Program-made: the position numbers and the translations under genes
DNA from: Pseudisothecium myosuroides
Lineage: Eukaryota > Streptophyta > Bryopsida > Hypnales > Lembophyllaceae
Assembly (NCBI GenBank): GCA_951799445.1
Contig: OX637290.1
Location: forward strand, 31,366,987 to 31,430,986
Reading direction: 5' to 3'
DNA: 64,000 nucleotides
Notes under the pieces: generated by a model
What the model was told of the DNA's origin: nothing
The model's input: only the letters and a program-made list of their open reading frames with translations
Database searches by the model: none
Part shown: piece by piece, positions 12,907 through 24,989 of the stretch
Position numbering within the stretch: position 1 is the first letter of the stretch
Layout: the number at the start of each line of letters is the position of its first letter

Positions 12907-15040
12907 ATGCACCAAGGAAAAGTGTTCTTCGAAAAGACCCTGGCCGCGTCGAGTTTGCCTCCACACTCTACGATGGTGCGTTTTAAGGCACAAGATAGGT
13001 CAAATTATTTCAAAACATCTCAAATGACTCCTTAGATTGTGTTTTATTGATTCCTCAATATCAACTGTTTCTTGCATACTTTCTTAGAGCTGAGCAGTGT
13101 TCATTTACAAGTTAGCAGAGGATTTATGTGCACGAGACAGTACGTAATACTTCAGTCAAAGAGTTCTTCACAGTATAATCCAAACTTGCTATCACAACGT
13201 TTTTGCAGACCTTGCCCAAGCTGTTCGTGGAACAGCATGGTGATAATATCCAGAAGTATGTAACGCTTCGAAATGCAGCAAACGGGAAGATGTGGACCGT
13301 GAAGATCAATATCATGTTTCATCGAAATCGATCACAAGCTTGCTTCCGCAGAGGCTGGAAATGACCTCGTCATTGGCGATCAGCTGACATTCGTACTCGT
13401 GGCGAAGTCCTTGTTCCATGTTTTTATACTTCGCATGGGTGGAAACCCGGGGCTCTCTGTGCAAAGACCGAATCGGTGGTCACCCAATCCATCACCAGCT
13501 CAGAGAGAAACAAAAATGTCGCCAGTACCTCAACACGGTTGCAAAATTTCTGCGGATGGCCGCCAGAAGTCAGAAAATCCACTGAGCGGAACTTTGCTTG
13601 CGAAGAACACTGCTGTGGAGACGCATGTTGCGAAAGCTGATTCAGATTCTCCTGATTCTTCACAAAGCCCCTCCGACGTGGACTCCCGCTACTTCGAACC
13701 GGTAAGCATAAATTTCGTTTTTTCACATTCTCCACTTAAGTGTCGCGCAAACAGAGACTTCACAACGACAGACAAGGAATTCTCAGTCAATTCAGAAATT
13801 CATTAGTAGCTCAGCTTTCGTAATGAGTAACCTAATTAAGAGTCTTTTCGTCCAGATGGTTCAGCAAATGGAGCTCGAATGTGTGTCAAAAGCCGTCAAC
13901 AACAGCGTCGGCCTCGATCAAGATCAAAGCGTGCTTCCACACTTTCTCAAACGAACAACTAGGAGCAACAGCCTGGTACGCTTGAAATCTTCCTTGCTTC
14001 CATTTGGCACTTCCATCTTGGATATCTGCAATTCAAATCCAATTCGTGTTCTGTGCTTTTGGCAGGGAATTGGCTGTCTTCGTGTCACAGTAACGAATTT
14101 ACATTCGACCTAATTTCTACGTGCAGCATTGGTTCAGAGCTAATCAACTTACAGCAGCGTTCTAACGAGCATGTATTACTTGTTTCTCCTCGCAGGAGAT
14201 TCCCGCAAGCTTTCTGAAGTCGACGAGCTACACTCGCCTTGGAACTCGGGTTCAGCTTCAGGGCATTCACGATGAGTCCCCAGAGTGCACTCATACAACT
14301 TTTGAACTTCCATCTCGCCAGGTGATTCAACCAAATGAGCGAGAGTGTATTATTTGCCAGATAGCCGCCATGACAAAGCTTGGCATGATGGAGACCGTCG
14401 GAGCAGGCTTCCACACAGTCTTCAACGAATAACTGTTTGCAATGTTCGCCTTGGTAAGTTTGATCCTCCTTGCTGCCATCGGTATTATGATCTTGAATGC
14501 CTCGAATTTTATGTTCCATGCTGTGATCCTTGTAAAAAGGAAGTAATCTCTCAAGTGTAGCCAATCTAGTAAGGCTAGCAGTACAAAGGGCGATTACAAA
14601 ACTGGATGATACTTATAGAGCAGGGCTAATCTTAAGGCCCCTCTCTGCCTAATTTTTGTGCCACAAGTATGAATTAGAAAAAGGAATTTGAGCTAAAAAA
14701 TCCCAGCTTCGTCCAAAATCAGAAGAACTAATCTATAGCAACGTTCTAACCAGTATGTATTGCTCTTTTCTGAGGCAGGAGATTCCTTGTGGCCTTTTGA
14801 GCAGGATGCCTTGTACTCGACTTGGGAACTCGAGCAGGGCAACACTTATTAATTAAACCTCACGGCATTCACAATGCACATATGGTCCAGTGCAAACTAA
14901 TGCTCACTTTCCCACGTCCGAGGCAAAAGTTTTGAGAAGTGGTTTGAGAAATTTTGCAAATGATGATCATGTCCTATTGTAAGGCAGAGACTTGTCTTCA
15001 CCATCACTGCCGACACCGGAGCAGGTTCCAGTGCTGAGGA
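12907..15040 (+). pseudogene. B3 (REM-like) gene copy B, frameshifted
   Basis: Exons equivalent to copy A are at 12907-12975, 13209-13701, 13856-13975 and from 14196. Exon 2 lacks 17 bases after Gly-Trp-Lys of the first B3 domain, near 13365. This shifts the frame and gives an immediate TGA, while downstream codons stay open in another frame. Exon 4 matches copy A for about 25 codons, then departs at about 14272 into sequence shared with copy C. A second linker exon follows at 14322-14453, ending at a GTAAG donor, with a shift in its middle: the first half resembles the MVQQMELEC segment and the second half the LPHFLKR segment in another frame. A third, stop-ridden B3 exon starts at 14779. 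The ancestor may have had three B3 domains. A short peptide could still be made. Confidence 0.8.
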
Positions 15041-15700
15041 TGGTGAATTCCACATAGGCAAACTCAGCTCTTTGTCTCTCTATATATATATGAATATGAA
15101 TGAATGATTGGGATGGATTTGTAACTCTAGTTACTTGCTTGAAGAAGCAGAAGAACTGCTAATTTTGGATAATTATCATTTGTGAATGACATGCAGGTCA
15201 AAACCATGGTTGAAACTGCAAGCCACGAATTTTGGCATGTGAATTTGTAAATTGCGTACAGTTTCAATCACTGTGTGCCCGAGTCTTGGATGCGAGCTTG
15301 TATGTGAGTACGTGCATTTGTGCCTGTGAAATGGTTGAGGCATGAAACTCAACCGTAATTGACATTTTCACTTGTTGGTTCCAATGAGGGATACTTTTGG
15401 CAAATTTGAGAAACTTATCATCTCAATGCTTTCTCCCAATAAACCTCTTAGGGCAGATTTGCATTGACCACGTAGTTTAGAGAGTACTACTTTGGAGTCA
15501 CAAAGTATTGGAAACACATGTATACCTAAAAGTCTTTAGTTTATAAATTTGGAGTACATTTGCAATTTTGAGATCACTACATAATTTGCGGTAGACCAAT
15601 ATATGCATTAGTCTGATCGGGAATTGAAATCTCCAGTAATGAGCTGTCATGGCCGTATCTGAGTTCATTAATTAGTTGAATCCCCCAAAAATGAAATCAT
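15041..15700 (+). repeat. 3' flank of copy B, shared in inverted orientation with copies C and E
   Basis: This non-coding flank matches the reverse complement of 36640-37240 (beside copy C) and of 29270-29590 (remnant E). Shared marks include ACTAGTTACTTGCT-like and CTCTTAGGGCAGAT phrases. No gene was seen. Confidence 0.7.
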
Positions 15701-15799
15701 AGAAGAAGAAAGCCTTAAGAAAATGGAGAGGAGGATTCTTTTGAGTTTGTAGGGCTGCCTTAGTACTCTACATTAGAGAAAAAAAAAACCTACAAAGGG

Positions 15800-16720
15800 C
15801 CTCTACAATTTGACAGGGTTGCTAAAGTATGAGCAGGGAGCGACAACTGTTGAGCATTGAACAACAAGTGATGAGCATTTGTTTTTAGAAAATCTTGTGA
15901 AAAATTTAAAACTTTGCACCATAAGATGCCTATGTCTGTGGTTTAGAGATTTTTTTAAATTCCAATTTAATTTTTTTTTACAGCTCCTTGGATCTGAAGA
16001 GCAATTTCTTGTTGCCAAAGGCACCTTCCTTCCATTAATTTAGGGATATTTGAAGTGCAATTTAATAAAAAAAAAATTCAAATTTTTTTCCATTCAACAC
16101 ATGGCTCCTCGGATTCCAAAAAGTCCTTTTTTGGTGCCAAGAGAAGGCTACTTGAATCAAAGGAGCCATTTTTTGGTGCAAAAGAATCCTATCGTTATTT
16201 TTGGGGAGAATCCAAAGGTCTTGAATTCTTTGTAAAAGTCCCTTAGAGCCAATGGAAGCCTCTTTGGAGCCCAATGAGGGCTTCTTGGAATCTGAAGAGT
16301 TGTCTGCTGAATTTTTATTTATTTTTAAATAATTTTTTTTGAAAAAAATGAAAAAATTAAATTAAATTGCAATTCAAATGTCCCCCAAATTAATAGAGGA
16401 ACGTGCCTTAGGCAACAAGAAATCGCTTTTTGGATCCAAGGAGCCACTTGCTCAATGAAAAAAAAAAAAATTTAAAATTTTTATTGAAAAAAAAAAAATT
16501 GAAAAAAAAAATTTTGAATTGAAAAAAAAAAATTACAGTTCAAATAATCCCCCAAATTAATAAAGGAAAGGTGTTTTGGCAACAAAAAATGTCTCTTCAA
16601 ATCTGATGAGTTCTCTCTTAAATAAAAAATAATATTTATTAATTTATTGATTTTCAAAGTGTTTGGAATTTTTTTCCAATTTTTCTAAAAATGAATGGAT
16701 GACATGGATGAAATTCACTC
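15800..16720. other. Low-complexity insertion with internal repeats
   Basis: The segment is absent from the homologous flank of remnant E, where the flanking sequence runs on directly near 29130. It contains recurring phrases such as TTGGTGC(C)AA(G)A and AGGAGCCA, plus long A and T runs at 16450-16540. Short ORFs have no domains. Confidence 0.5.
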
Positions 16721-16721
16721 A

Positions 16722-16848
16722 CACCCTTTTATTGTCAGAAATTTTGTGTAGTGTAGGGAGTGTAGTGTAGGGAGTGTAGTGAGTGTAGTGTAGGGAGTGT
16801 AGTGTAGGGAGGCTAGTGTTGTACAAAATTTCTGACAATAAAAGGGTG
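16722..16848. mobile_element. Small MITE with 26-bp terminal inverted repeats and an internal minisatellite
   Basis: The element starts CACCCTTTTATTGTCAGAAA and ends with the inverted copy, near perfect over about 26 bp. Between the ends lies a tandem repeat of GTGTAGTGTAGGGA. A damaged copy sits inverted at about 29025-29095 in the flank of remnant E. The termini resemble CACTA-like or hAT-like MITEs, but no duplication was resolved. Confidence 0.75.
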
Positions 16849-16929
16849 CCATTTCATGTAATTTACCCAAGGTAAGTGGGCTGAGCTCAGGGTCAATTTG
16901 TCCTTTCCATGTTTATTTCAATGGCCTTG

Positions 16930-17075
16930 TGATGTGCTTCTAATTGATGCAGTTGTTGTCTAGTTGTAGCATTAATTTATTGTAAATTGTGATTTTCTTA
17001 AGTCTTTTGAATTGAGGTAGTTGTTGTCCAATTGTAGCATCAATTTATTGTAGGCTATGAAGTTTTAGATCTTTT
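16930..17075 (-). repeat. Two units of the 67-bp repeat
   Basis: GTTGTTGTC(T/C)A(G/A)TTGTAGCAT occurs at about 16952 and 17019, 67 bp apart. The same unit is expanded to nine copies, inverted, at 28380-28960. Confidence 0.8.
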
Positions 17076-20000
17076 GAATTGTAAGGCATTAGAACATGTA
17101 TACCCAAGTGAAGTTGATTTCATTTCATATATAAAAAACCATTTTCCATGCGCCAGAGAACAATATTCACTTCAAAATTAGAAGTGCAAGTTTACTTGGA
17201 GTCACAACTTGCTGGATATATTAAAAAGAAATTGATTTCAAATACTCTAACTTCTGCCTGCCAATAGAAACCACTTTCCTTGTCCTATCGTCATAATGTT
17301 CACTCATATCAACTTAGGTAAGTATAGGGGATTGGTTCATTAGCTAGCAAGTAAATAGACATTTAAATGTAATCTAAGGTCTCCTTAGAAACTTGTGAAG
17401 GGGCCTTCTACTAGGCTATTTTTCTCTCTATAGAATATCGAGATTTTTGAATAGGCAAGTATCCTTAGGGATTATCTTGTGCAAGGATAGATTACAAGAA
17501 AATTCCCAGGGAACTAAAGAGAATCTTCATGAATGCTCTTTACGCCATATAAAGAATGGCAACCATCAAGATTTTTGGGCGAAAGACCCCTTTTCCAATT
17601 ATGTGTCGGGCTCCATCCTTGGCCATTAGGCCCTAGATTCCACATTGTCATTTCTTACCCTATACTAAATGCCGTTTCACTCAGAATGGATTAGTGATTG
17701 ATAAAAATTTGGTGCTTGTAGAAATTAGAAAAAAGATTAGCTAGTGTAGTTCTTACATTGTAGAAGCATAGAAGAGGTGAAAGAAATGGGGAATGCTGCC
17801 GCATGAGCGTGGAGCGTAGAGCGTAGAGCATAGAGCAGGGATTTCAAGTATTTTTGTTTAAAATTTCAGAGTTTAGAAAAGTGAAGACCTATGACTGCAA
17901 ATGTCAAGGACCTAAAACCGTGCAAAAAAAAGGTGCATCTAATCTGAGTGGATGTGAAGCCAAAATAATTCAAGTAATATAATTTGACTCTTTAAGTCTT
18001 CTCTGTCGCATGTATTGTTCATATCACTAGACGAAAACTGCATTTTACTTGTCAAATCTGCGTTTTACTTGACAGAAATTGCATTGTCCTCAACAAAAAA
18101 GTATGGATTCGATTTTGTTGAGTTCTCTTTTCGTAAAGCAAAATTTTGTATTCCAACGTTTCAACACAGAATTTGACCAACGGTGTGCTAGTATGTGAGC
18201 CCAAGAATGCAAGCTTGTGAGCATTGAGCCTACAATATAGGTACCTATAATATAGATACCACACACTATAGAAGGTGTATGTATCATAAACACCTATAAT
18301 ATGGGTATTTGTAATATATATATCCTATAATAATAGATAGTTTCTATAGTATATATACCTATAACATAGGTGTGTAGTATTCTAGGCTCATAGGCTTACA
18401 CTCCTATGCTCACATAATAGCAACCCTCGCGAAGGGAGACCTCAACAAAATCTATTCCATACTTTTCTATTGAGTACAACGTAGTTTTTGACAAGTACAA
18501 TGCAGTTTTCTTCTAGTGTATTGAACTTGTCACACAATAAAAGTATAAAAAATACCTTTGTTTGAATTAAAAATCAACAAGCATCAATCGTATGAGTCTT
18601 CCTACTAAAATCTAAATAATTTAATTTACACAAGTCATGGCCTCTATTGTGCTACCTTTTGTGAGGAATAGGTTTACTTGCTATTATAATGAAGACTAAA
18701 ACCTAGTAGATGAAGATTACAATCTATTAAATGAAGATGAAAGAGAGGAGTCCCCAAATTTGTTAGCACTATGTGCTAATGACATGTATAACAACAAATA
18801 TTAAAATCATATCCTTAAATGAAGTTTTGTATTTTATTTACTTAATTATTTAGTTTGTTACAATGAGATTTTAGAACCTGTGCATCCCCTGGTTGCATTT
18901 TTGGTACTATGAAAAAGTTCTCTACAAGGAATAATGCACGGACTTTGTTTTGTGGCGTTTTGGCTTCTAATAGAGAAGATATTTAATTTCAAAGTTTTTA
19001 CGAATTAACAAATTAAAAAAATACTTTTACTTTTGTATTATATCATGTTGTGGCAACAACACATGGCGACACTAGTATAGTTTGAAATGGCATTTATATT
19101 ATATTTATAATTAAAATTCAACTATTAAATTGATTATTTTTTGAAGGTGTCCTAAGTAAGTGGCTCATTAGATTTCTTTCATTGTGATTGCATTCCTTAG
19201 TCAAAAGCTTGTTGAATTCTTTAAAATTTAGCATTTCATATGTTTTGATACGTGCATCCTATGAATCAAGTTTGTCTTTACACAATCATTCTCAATGGTT
19301 TGCATAGTAAAGAAGAACAACTCACACCAAAAGACCTTTGTCATAAACTACATCATTTATAAGAACATTAAAATAAATATCCTAGACCCTGAGTCAAACT
19401 TCAACTTGTTAAGTTCTATCATTGAGTCTCAAGCACTAAGATAATTCAACTTAATGACCTAGTCACAATACAATTGGGTCCAATAATCTTACAAACTACC
19501 TATTGTGTCATTCACAGAATGTTGCATAATATAGGATACAATTGGCAGTTTTGGTCTTGCAAAAGTAATATTTGATTCTTATGCAGTTCTAATTAAGCAT
19601 ACTAGTTATCAATTTCAAAAAGATAAAATTCCATTTTTAGTAAATTGTTTGATTTGTTTCATTTAATAGTCATGGTTTTATATGATTATTGATTGAAAAA
19701 CATTGATGATGAATTTTTTAAATTTGATTGCATAGATATTTAGAAAACATCCATACTCACATCTTTCTTTTAGCAAGCATCTTCATAAAAGTTTTAGAAT
19801 TCCCTCTATAGAAATTTCAATGTTAGGATGACAATGCCTAAATTTTGTAAATAGATATCTTTGTACTTAAGTAGATTTTGGCAAAGTAATTATACCATCA
19901 TGCTCAAATATTAAAAATTGGTTATAGTGTGAGGATGAAATAGCAAAATCTAATTACAATAAAGTGACATTTATTTTATAAAATTTTGGCATTGTCACTT

Positions 20001-20640
20001 CAACATTCAAATCTCTAGTGACGGATCCATTTCTATACTATTCCAAAAAATCTCAAGTGATAGATCCATTTCTATACCATTTCAAAAAATCTTTCACTAA
20101 TTTAAATTGCATGGAAACATATGCAATTTTTTTAGCCTTTTAGATGTTGTCATCGGTGCTCACTACATTCCACTTTGTACCAATAGGTATCTATAACAAG
20201 CCGTCCACCACCAAAATTCTATTCAAAATGAAAATAATAAATAATAATAATTTCATTTTTTCTTTGCATGTTTTCTATCCCAGCACAATACCAATTACTA
20301 GTGTCGTCTCCTAAGAGATTTCAAGCACCATTGATCTAAAATTAACTTTTTTTTATGTATAATAATGTCACACCAAAATGTATCCTTATATCATTGTAAA
20401 CCTCCAACATTTTTTTACTGTAATAATCTTTTTTTCTAACTCTTAATACAATACTTTGTAAATAATTTGTTGATAAGTATCCTTGGAGCTTGCAATTCTC
20501 CAAAAGATATATCTTAAAAAAACTTAATAATATTTTTTTAAATTGAATTTTTGAACACAACACTAAAGACTCAAAATGCAATTGCAAAATTCCTTCTAGT
20601 TTTTCAATTTTTTGTATTATACATATGTATATATGTTGAG
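17076..20640. other. AT-rich intergenic sequence, no gene recognised
   Basis: Only simple features are visible: a GAGCGTAGAGC-type short repeat at about 17805-17835, repeated phrases around CCTATAATATAGGTA at 18230-18375, and paired TTTTACTTG phrases near 18050-18075. ORFs are short and without domains. Confidence 0.5.
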
Positions 20641-20833
20641 ACTTAGTCGGTGTTTACAATGTCCACATGTAGACCAGAGTGCAACTTTTCAAAAAAGAAA
20701 AATTTTAAGAAGATTTTTTTTGATAAAGTTACAATTGCACCCAAGATCCCATGGAAATAGTTTTAGATCTGACGAGGTCTCTAGGGATCATTGAGTAAAA
20801 ATGCAACCTTCAAAATTTTTATTTTTATTTTTT

Positions 20834-20919
20834 GAAGTTGTTGCTGTATCCGAGGTCCCCTAGGAAGGCGTTTGGTACCGAACGCCTTCCTAAGGGACCT
20901 CAGGTACAACTGCAACTTT
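20834..20919. repeat. 86-bp near-perfect palindrome centred on GGTACC
   Basis: The arms around the centre at 20876/20877 are complementary from the AAGTTG tip through CCGAGGTCCCCTAGGAAGGCG, with few mismatches. It could extrude as a cruciform or form a long hairpin if transcribed. Confidence 0.85.
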
Positions 20920-21280
20920 TCAAAAAAAAAAAAAAAAAAAATTTTTTTTTTTTTTTTTTTTTTAAAGTTGCACTTGTACTTGGGGCTCCCTAGGAATATC
21001 CATCAGAAAAGTTGGGCCAGATTGTTTTGGTGCCATTTTGACATCAAAGGCCGCATACAGGTCATTTTAGTGTCATTTTATCCATACTAGGTTGGTACAG
21101 AGGTTGGCACCAAATTATCTAAATTGCATTTCAATGCACCATTGTAGCACCATGTTCACATGCCTTGAAGTTCCTGATGTCGTTGGTGCCAACGAGGTTT
21201 TCAAAGACCCCCAAGATCCCATGGGAATAGTTTTAGATCCGACGAGGTTCTTAGGATTATCGAGTAAAAATGCAACCTTC

Positions 21281-21400
21281 AATATATATATATATTGAAA
21301 GTTGCAGCTGTACCCGAGGTCCCCTAGGAATGTGTTCGGTACCGAATGCATTCCTAAGGGACCTCGGGTACAGCTGCAACTTTCAATATATATATTAAAT
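21281..21400. repeat. 120-bp palindrome centred on GGTACC
   Basis: The centre is at 21340/21341. Arms include GAAAGTTGCAGCTGTACCCG and its complement, and extend into an AT dinucleotide tract at both tips. It is almost perfect. The sequence is related to the palindrome at 20834-20919. Confidence 0.85.
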
Positions 21401-22700
21401 TTTTTTTGAAAGCTGCACCTGTATTTGGGGTTCCCTAGGAATATCGTTGGTGCCGGCGAGGTTTTCAAAGACCCTCAAGTACAATTGCAACTTTCCAAAA
21501 GAAAAATAAAATATTTCAATTTTTGGTTCAAGTTTTAGTTGCACCCAAGCCCCCCATGGAATATTGTCGGTGCCTACAAGGTCTCTAGGGACCCCCAAGT
21601 ACAGCTGCAATTTTCCAAAAAGAAAAAAAACTAATAACAATAATTTTTCAATTTCTAATTTGCAGCTGTACCCAAGCCCCTCTAGGAATAGGTGCCGACA
21701 CTATTTCTACAAGCCTGTAGGTGCAGTTGTAGTTTTCAAAAAAGTCTTTTTAAACGTTAATTTTCCAGATTATTTAGTTGTTTTCCTAAATCCACCACAC
21801 AACTTTTAGGACCTTGAAGTATAATTGCCATACTTTTTTTCTATTTTTAAATAAATGGTGAGATTTTGAAGGAAAAAAATACAACTCAGTCAGATTTTTT
21901 ATTAAAGATCACTAGATTGAAGGTAGGAAGAGAGAGTTTCCACCTAGAGGTGTAAAGCCCGCCAGTGTAGAATACCTTGTTTGAATACAAAATATTGCTA
22001 AATTCAGTTTAGATGATAGCATGATGGTCATCACCAAATTCATCAATGAAGCTCAAAATATGATTTTTCTTGACCATTCTTGCATAAATTGTATCACTCC
22101 AAGCAAAGAGGTAAATTCTAATGGAGTTGATAGTTTCACCAATGATGAATAATTTGCATCTAGTGCACCAAACTGGATACAAGATGGTAACCCTTAGAAC
22201 ATCCTAAGTTGCATACAGGGCATGAATGCAAGGAGAATATATACATACCAACATCGTCATACTTTTTAGGAGGAATGTCAATGAGAGTTTCTTTTTACGA
22301 ATGTATAAGTATTGTTTTGAAATAATTAAAATGTAAAACCAACTATTGCTTATGAAAGTTGTAGTGGTTGTCAAAGACTCATAAAGATGATGCCTACAAT
22401 GATCCTACAAGATCTAAGCTATAGTTGCAACTTTCAAAAATATAAGTAACTTTCTTTAACGTTTTTGATTTTTTTCAAAAATTGTTGTAGGACTTTGGGC
22501 CCTTTAGGAACCTTGTTGGTACTGATAGGCTCTCCACGGTCCTAGACTCTTATAATAAGTTTTAAAAATTTTAAGATTTTTATGTTTTTGTTTTTGTTTT
22601 TTGAAAAAAATGTTGAAGGATTCCAAGCCTTGTAGGAACCTTGTCAATATTGACAAGTTTTTTTGAAGCTCATGATTTAACAACCATTTATCTTTGAATT

Positions 22701-24980
22701 AAATATATTTATTTTAAAACTTTTCCTTGAAAAATGTTGTTGGTTCCAAGTCTCATATATTATTTGGCATTTATAGCATCTTCTCCTGCAACATTAGTAT
22801 TTGAAGGTAAAATATATTTATTTTTGAAATTTTTGTGTTGCAATGCCATGTTTTTTTGTAAAATCTTTTTGAACCAATAGGAATCCTTACAGATGGTTAC
22901 AACATTTTTTCCCAAATTGTACATATTTATATATAAATCAGTCTATTTTTTTTCCTACTTTGCAGCCTCCCAAAGTAGTTTGTCAATATGGGCACTTTCC
23001 CTTTTTTGAAAGGTTGGAGACGGGCAATTTAATTTTAAATTTATTTTCAATTTAATTTTCAGTTTGTTTTAAATTTAAATTACTCGATACATATTAATGA
23101 GGTTTTGTATTTATAGTTCAAATTAAAGTAAAACTCTAGGGTGCCAAAAAGAGAAAGAAATTCATGAAGAAGATGTCAAAAAAGTGATTGTTTCATATTT
23201 TTTTAATTTTGGGGGTCTCCCTAAAGAGAACTATGAATGCCAATGGGTACTATTTGTAGGATCCAATGATTTTCAAGTCTTATTTTAGAGAGCTAAATTT
23301 TTGTCTTATAAAAATTTGGTATCTTTGTGGCCCAAACAATACATATTTGTGCCAACAAGTATTTATTTGGAATTGAATAGATGAAACAATTACTTTCTAT
23401 TAGTTGAAAGTAATTGTTTTTTTGGAAATGATATTCATGTCTATTTCCTTATGGAGGATGTTGACTACCCCAAAGTCATCTTTGAAGAGGAAAGGATGAT
23501 GAAAAAAATTTCATCATTATGGCTTCCAACCTCAACCTTGCTACCTAAGCTGACATTGATTAATTATTTACATGGCTTTGGGGGTATTTATTTGGATGGA
23601 TAGATGAGAATGTAGACAATGTGCCATTTTCAAACTGCATAGTTTGAACCATCTAGGATGGGTATAGATTTCAAACCGCGTAGTCCAAACCATCTAGGAC
23701 ATGCATAGATTTCAAACCACCCAATTTAAATTACAAAAGTGCAAAAGTTGTGGAATAGTGCCATTTTTAAGAAATTTGCCATTCTTATAGTTTTAGGTGG
23801 TTTAGAGTGATCTAAATCTAAGCATATCCAACTCCACATTAAAGAATTTAAAGTCCATCTAGACCATCGAGCTACGTCAAAGTCCGTCCAAGTTCATCCA
23901 TTTTAGTTAAAATCTTTTTAATACACCATATGCATTGAAACTTAAAACAAATGCCAAAGACCATGAATAAATTGTCCAAACTTCTTGAATCCGATCCTAT
24001 TTCATTTAAAGTCTATCTAAAATCAAGAAACATGTATTGAAACAGTTAGATATATAATATCAACAATACATTGCAACAACATATTTATAATTCAAAATGA
24101 AACAAAAAAACAATACATATTGACTGTAGAATCATTCTAAAATATTCTTGTCCCCAATTCTAACAAATGCTAACAAAGGCGTTGGAAAAGAAAGGCCAAT
24201 GAACAAATTGCAAGTCTTGTATTATATTTTTTTAGTATCATTTAGCCTTGATGCAAGAGTTGATATTTTCATTAATGTCCCTATGATAAGCTTCAATAAG
24301 TTTAAACATACTCTTGAAAGCAACTTGTTGAAGCAATGAAATAGTTCATCATTATATCCTAACTCTAGCTTTTTGTGAGTGATAAACACGGAAGTTAACC
24401 ATTTTGTACCTCATATTTATAAGATTTGATTCAAATTGGACAAAAAAAGACACTATTTGATTCTTGTCTTTTATGGTTTCATCCTCTTTGTGCTTAAATG
24501 TTTTTTTGTATTGCATTAAATGAATGTGATTCATGGTTAGAGTACCTTCTTTGTCAAAAAACAAATATACCAATGTATCATGACTAAAAAATTTGTATGT
24601 ATAAAAGCACATTCTATGCTTGCAATACTTAGTTTTGTCCTTTTAGCAAAAAATAAATCCCACACGGATTTAGGAGTTCAATGTGACAATTCTTAAAATT
24701 TTCATTTCCATTCATTATTTGCATTATAAAAATGACTGCCACATAGACCACTGGAAGACTAGGTTTAACTTTTTTAATTAAAATTTTATGAAATACCTTA
24801 TTTTCCACGGTCTTAGGGCATCTGCAATCCACGGTCATAGGTACAATTTAATTAAAAAATTAAAAAAATCTCAAAATATTTTCAAGTTCTCCAAAAAAAT
24901 TGGCCACTTTCTAGTTGCAAAAATAATTTTCAACGAGAACTTAGCTTCCTGCTCAGATTTCTATGCTCCACGCTCACATG
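22701..24980. other. AT-rich sequence without recognised gene
   Basis: There is a small hairpin at about 23377-23408 and a 40-bp two-unit repeat at about 23630-23720 (CAAACYRCRTAGTYYRAACC-type). No protein domain was seen in any frame. Confidence 0.5.
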
Positions 24981-24989
24981 CTAGCTTCG

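Larger units (their letters stand above)
20645..22700. repeat. Array of degenerate repeats with palindromes
   Basis: Phrases such as GTACAGCTGCAACTTTC, CCCTAGGAATA and GG(T)GCCG(A)CGAGGTTTTCAAAGACCC recur roughly every 100-130 bp, in both orientations. Two units are near-perfect palindromes (listed separately). A poly-A run meets a poly-T run at about 20921-20963. ORFs across the array are repeat by-products. Confidence 0.7.
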
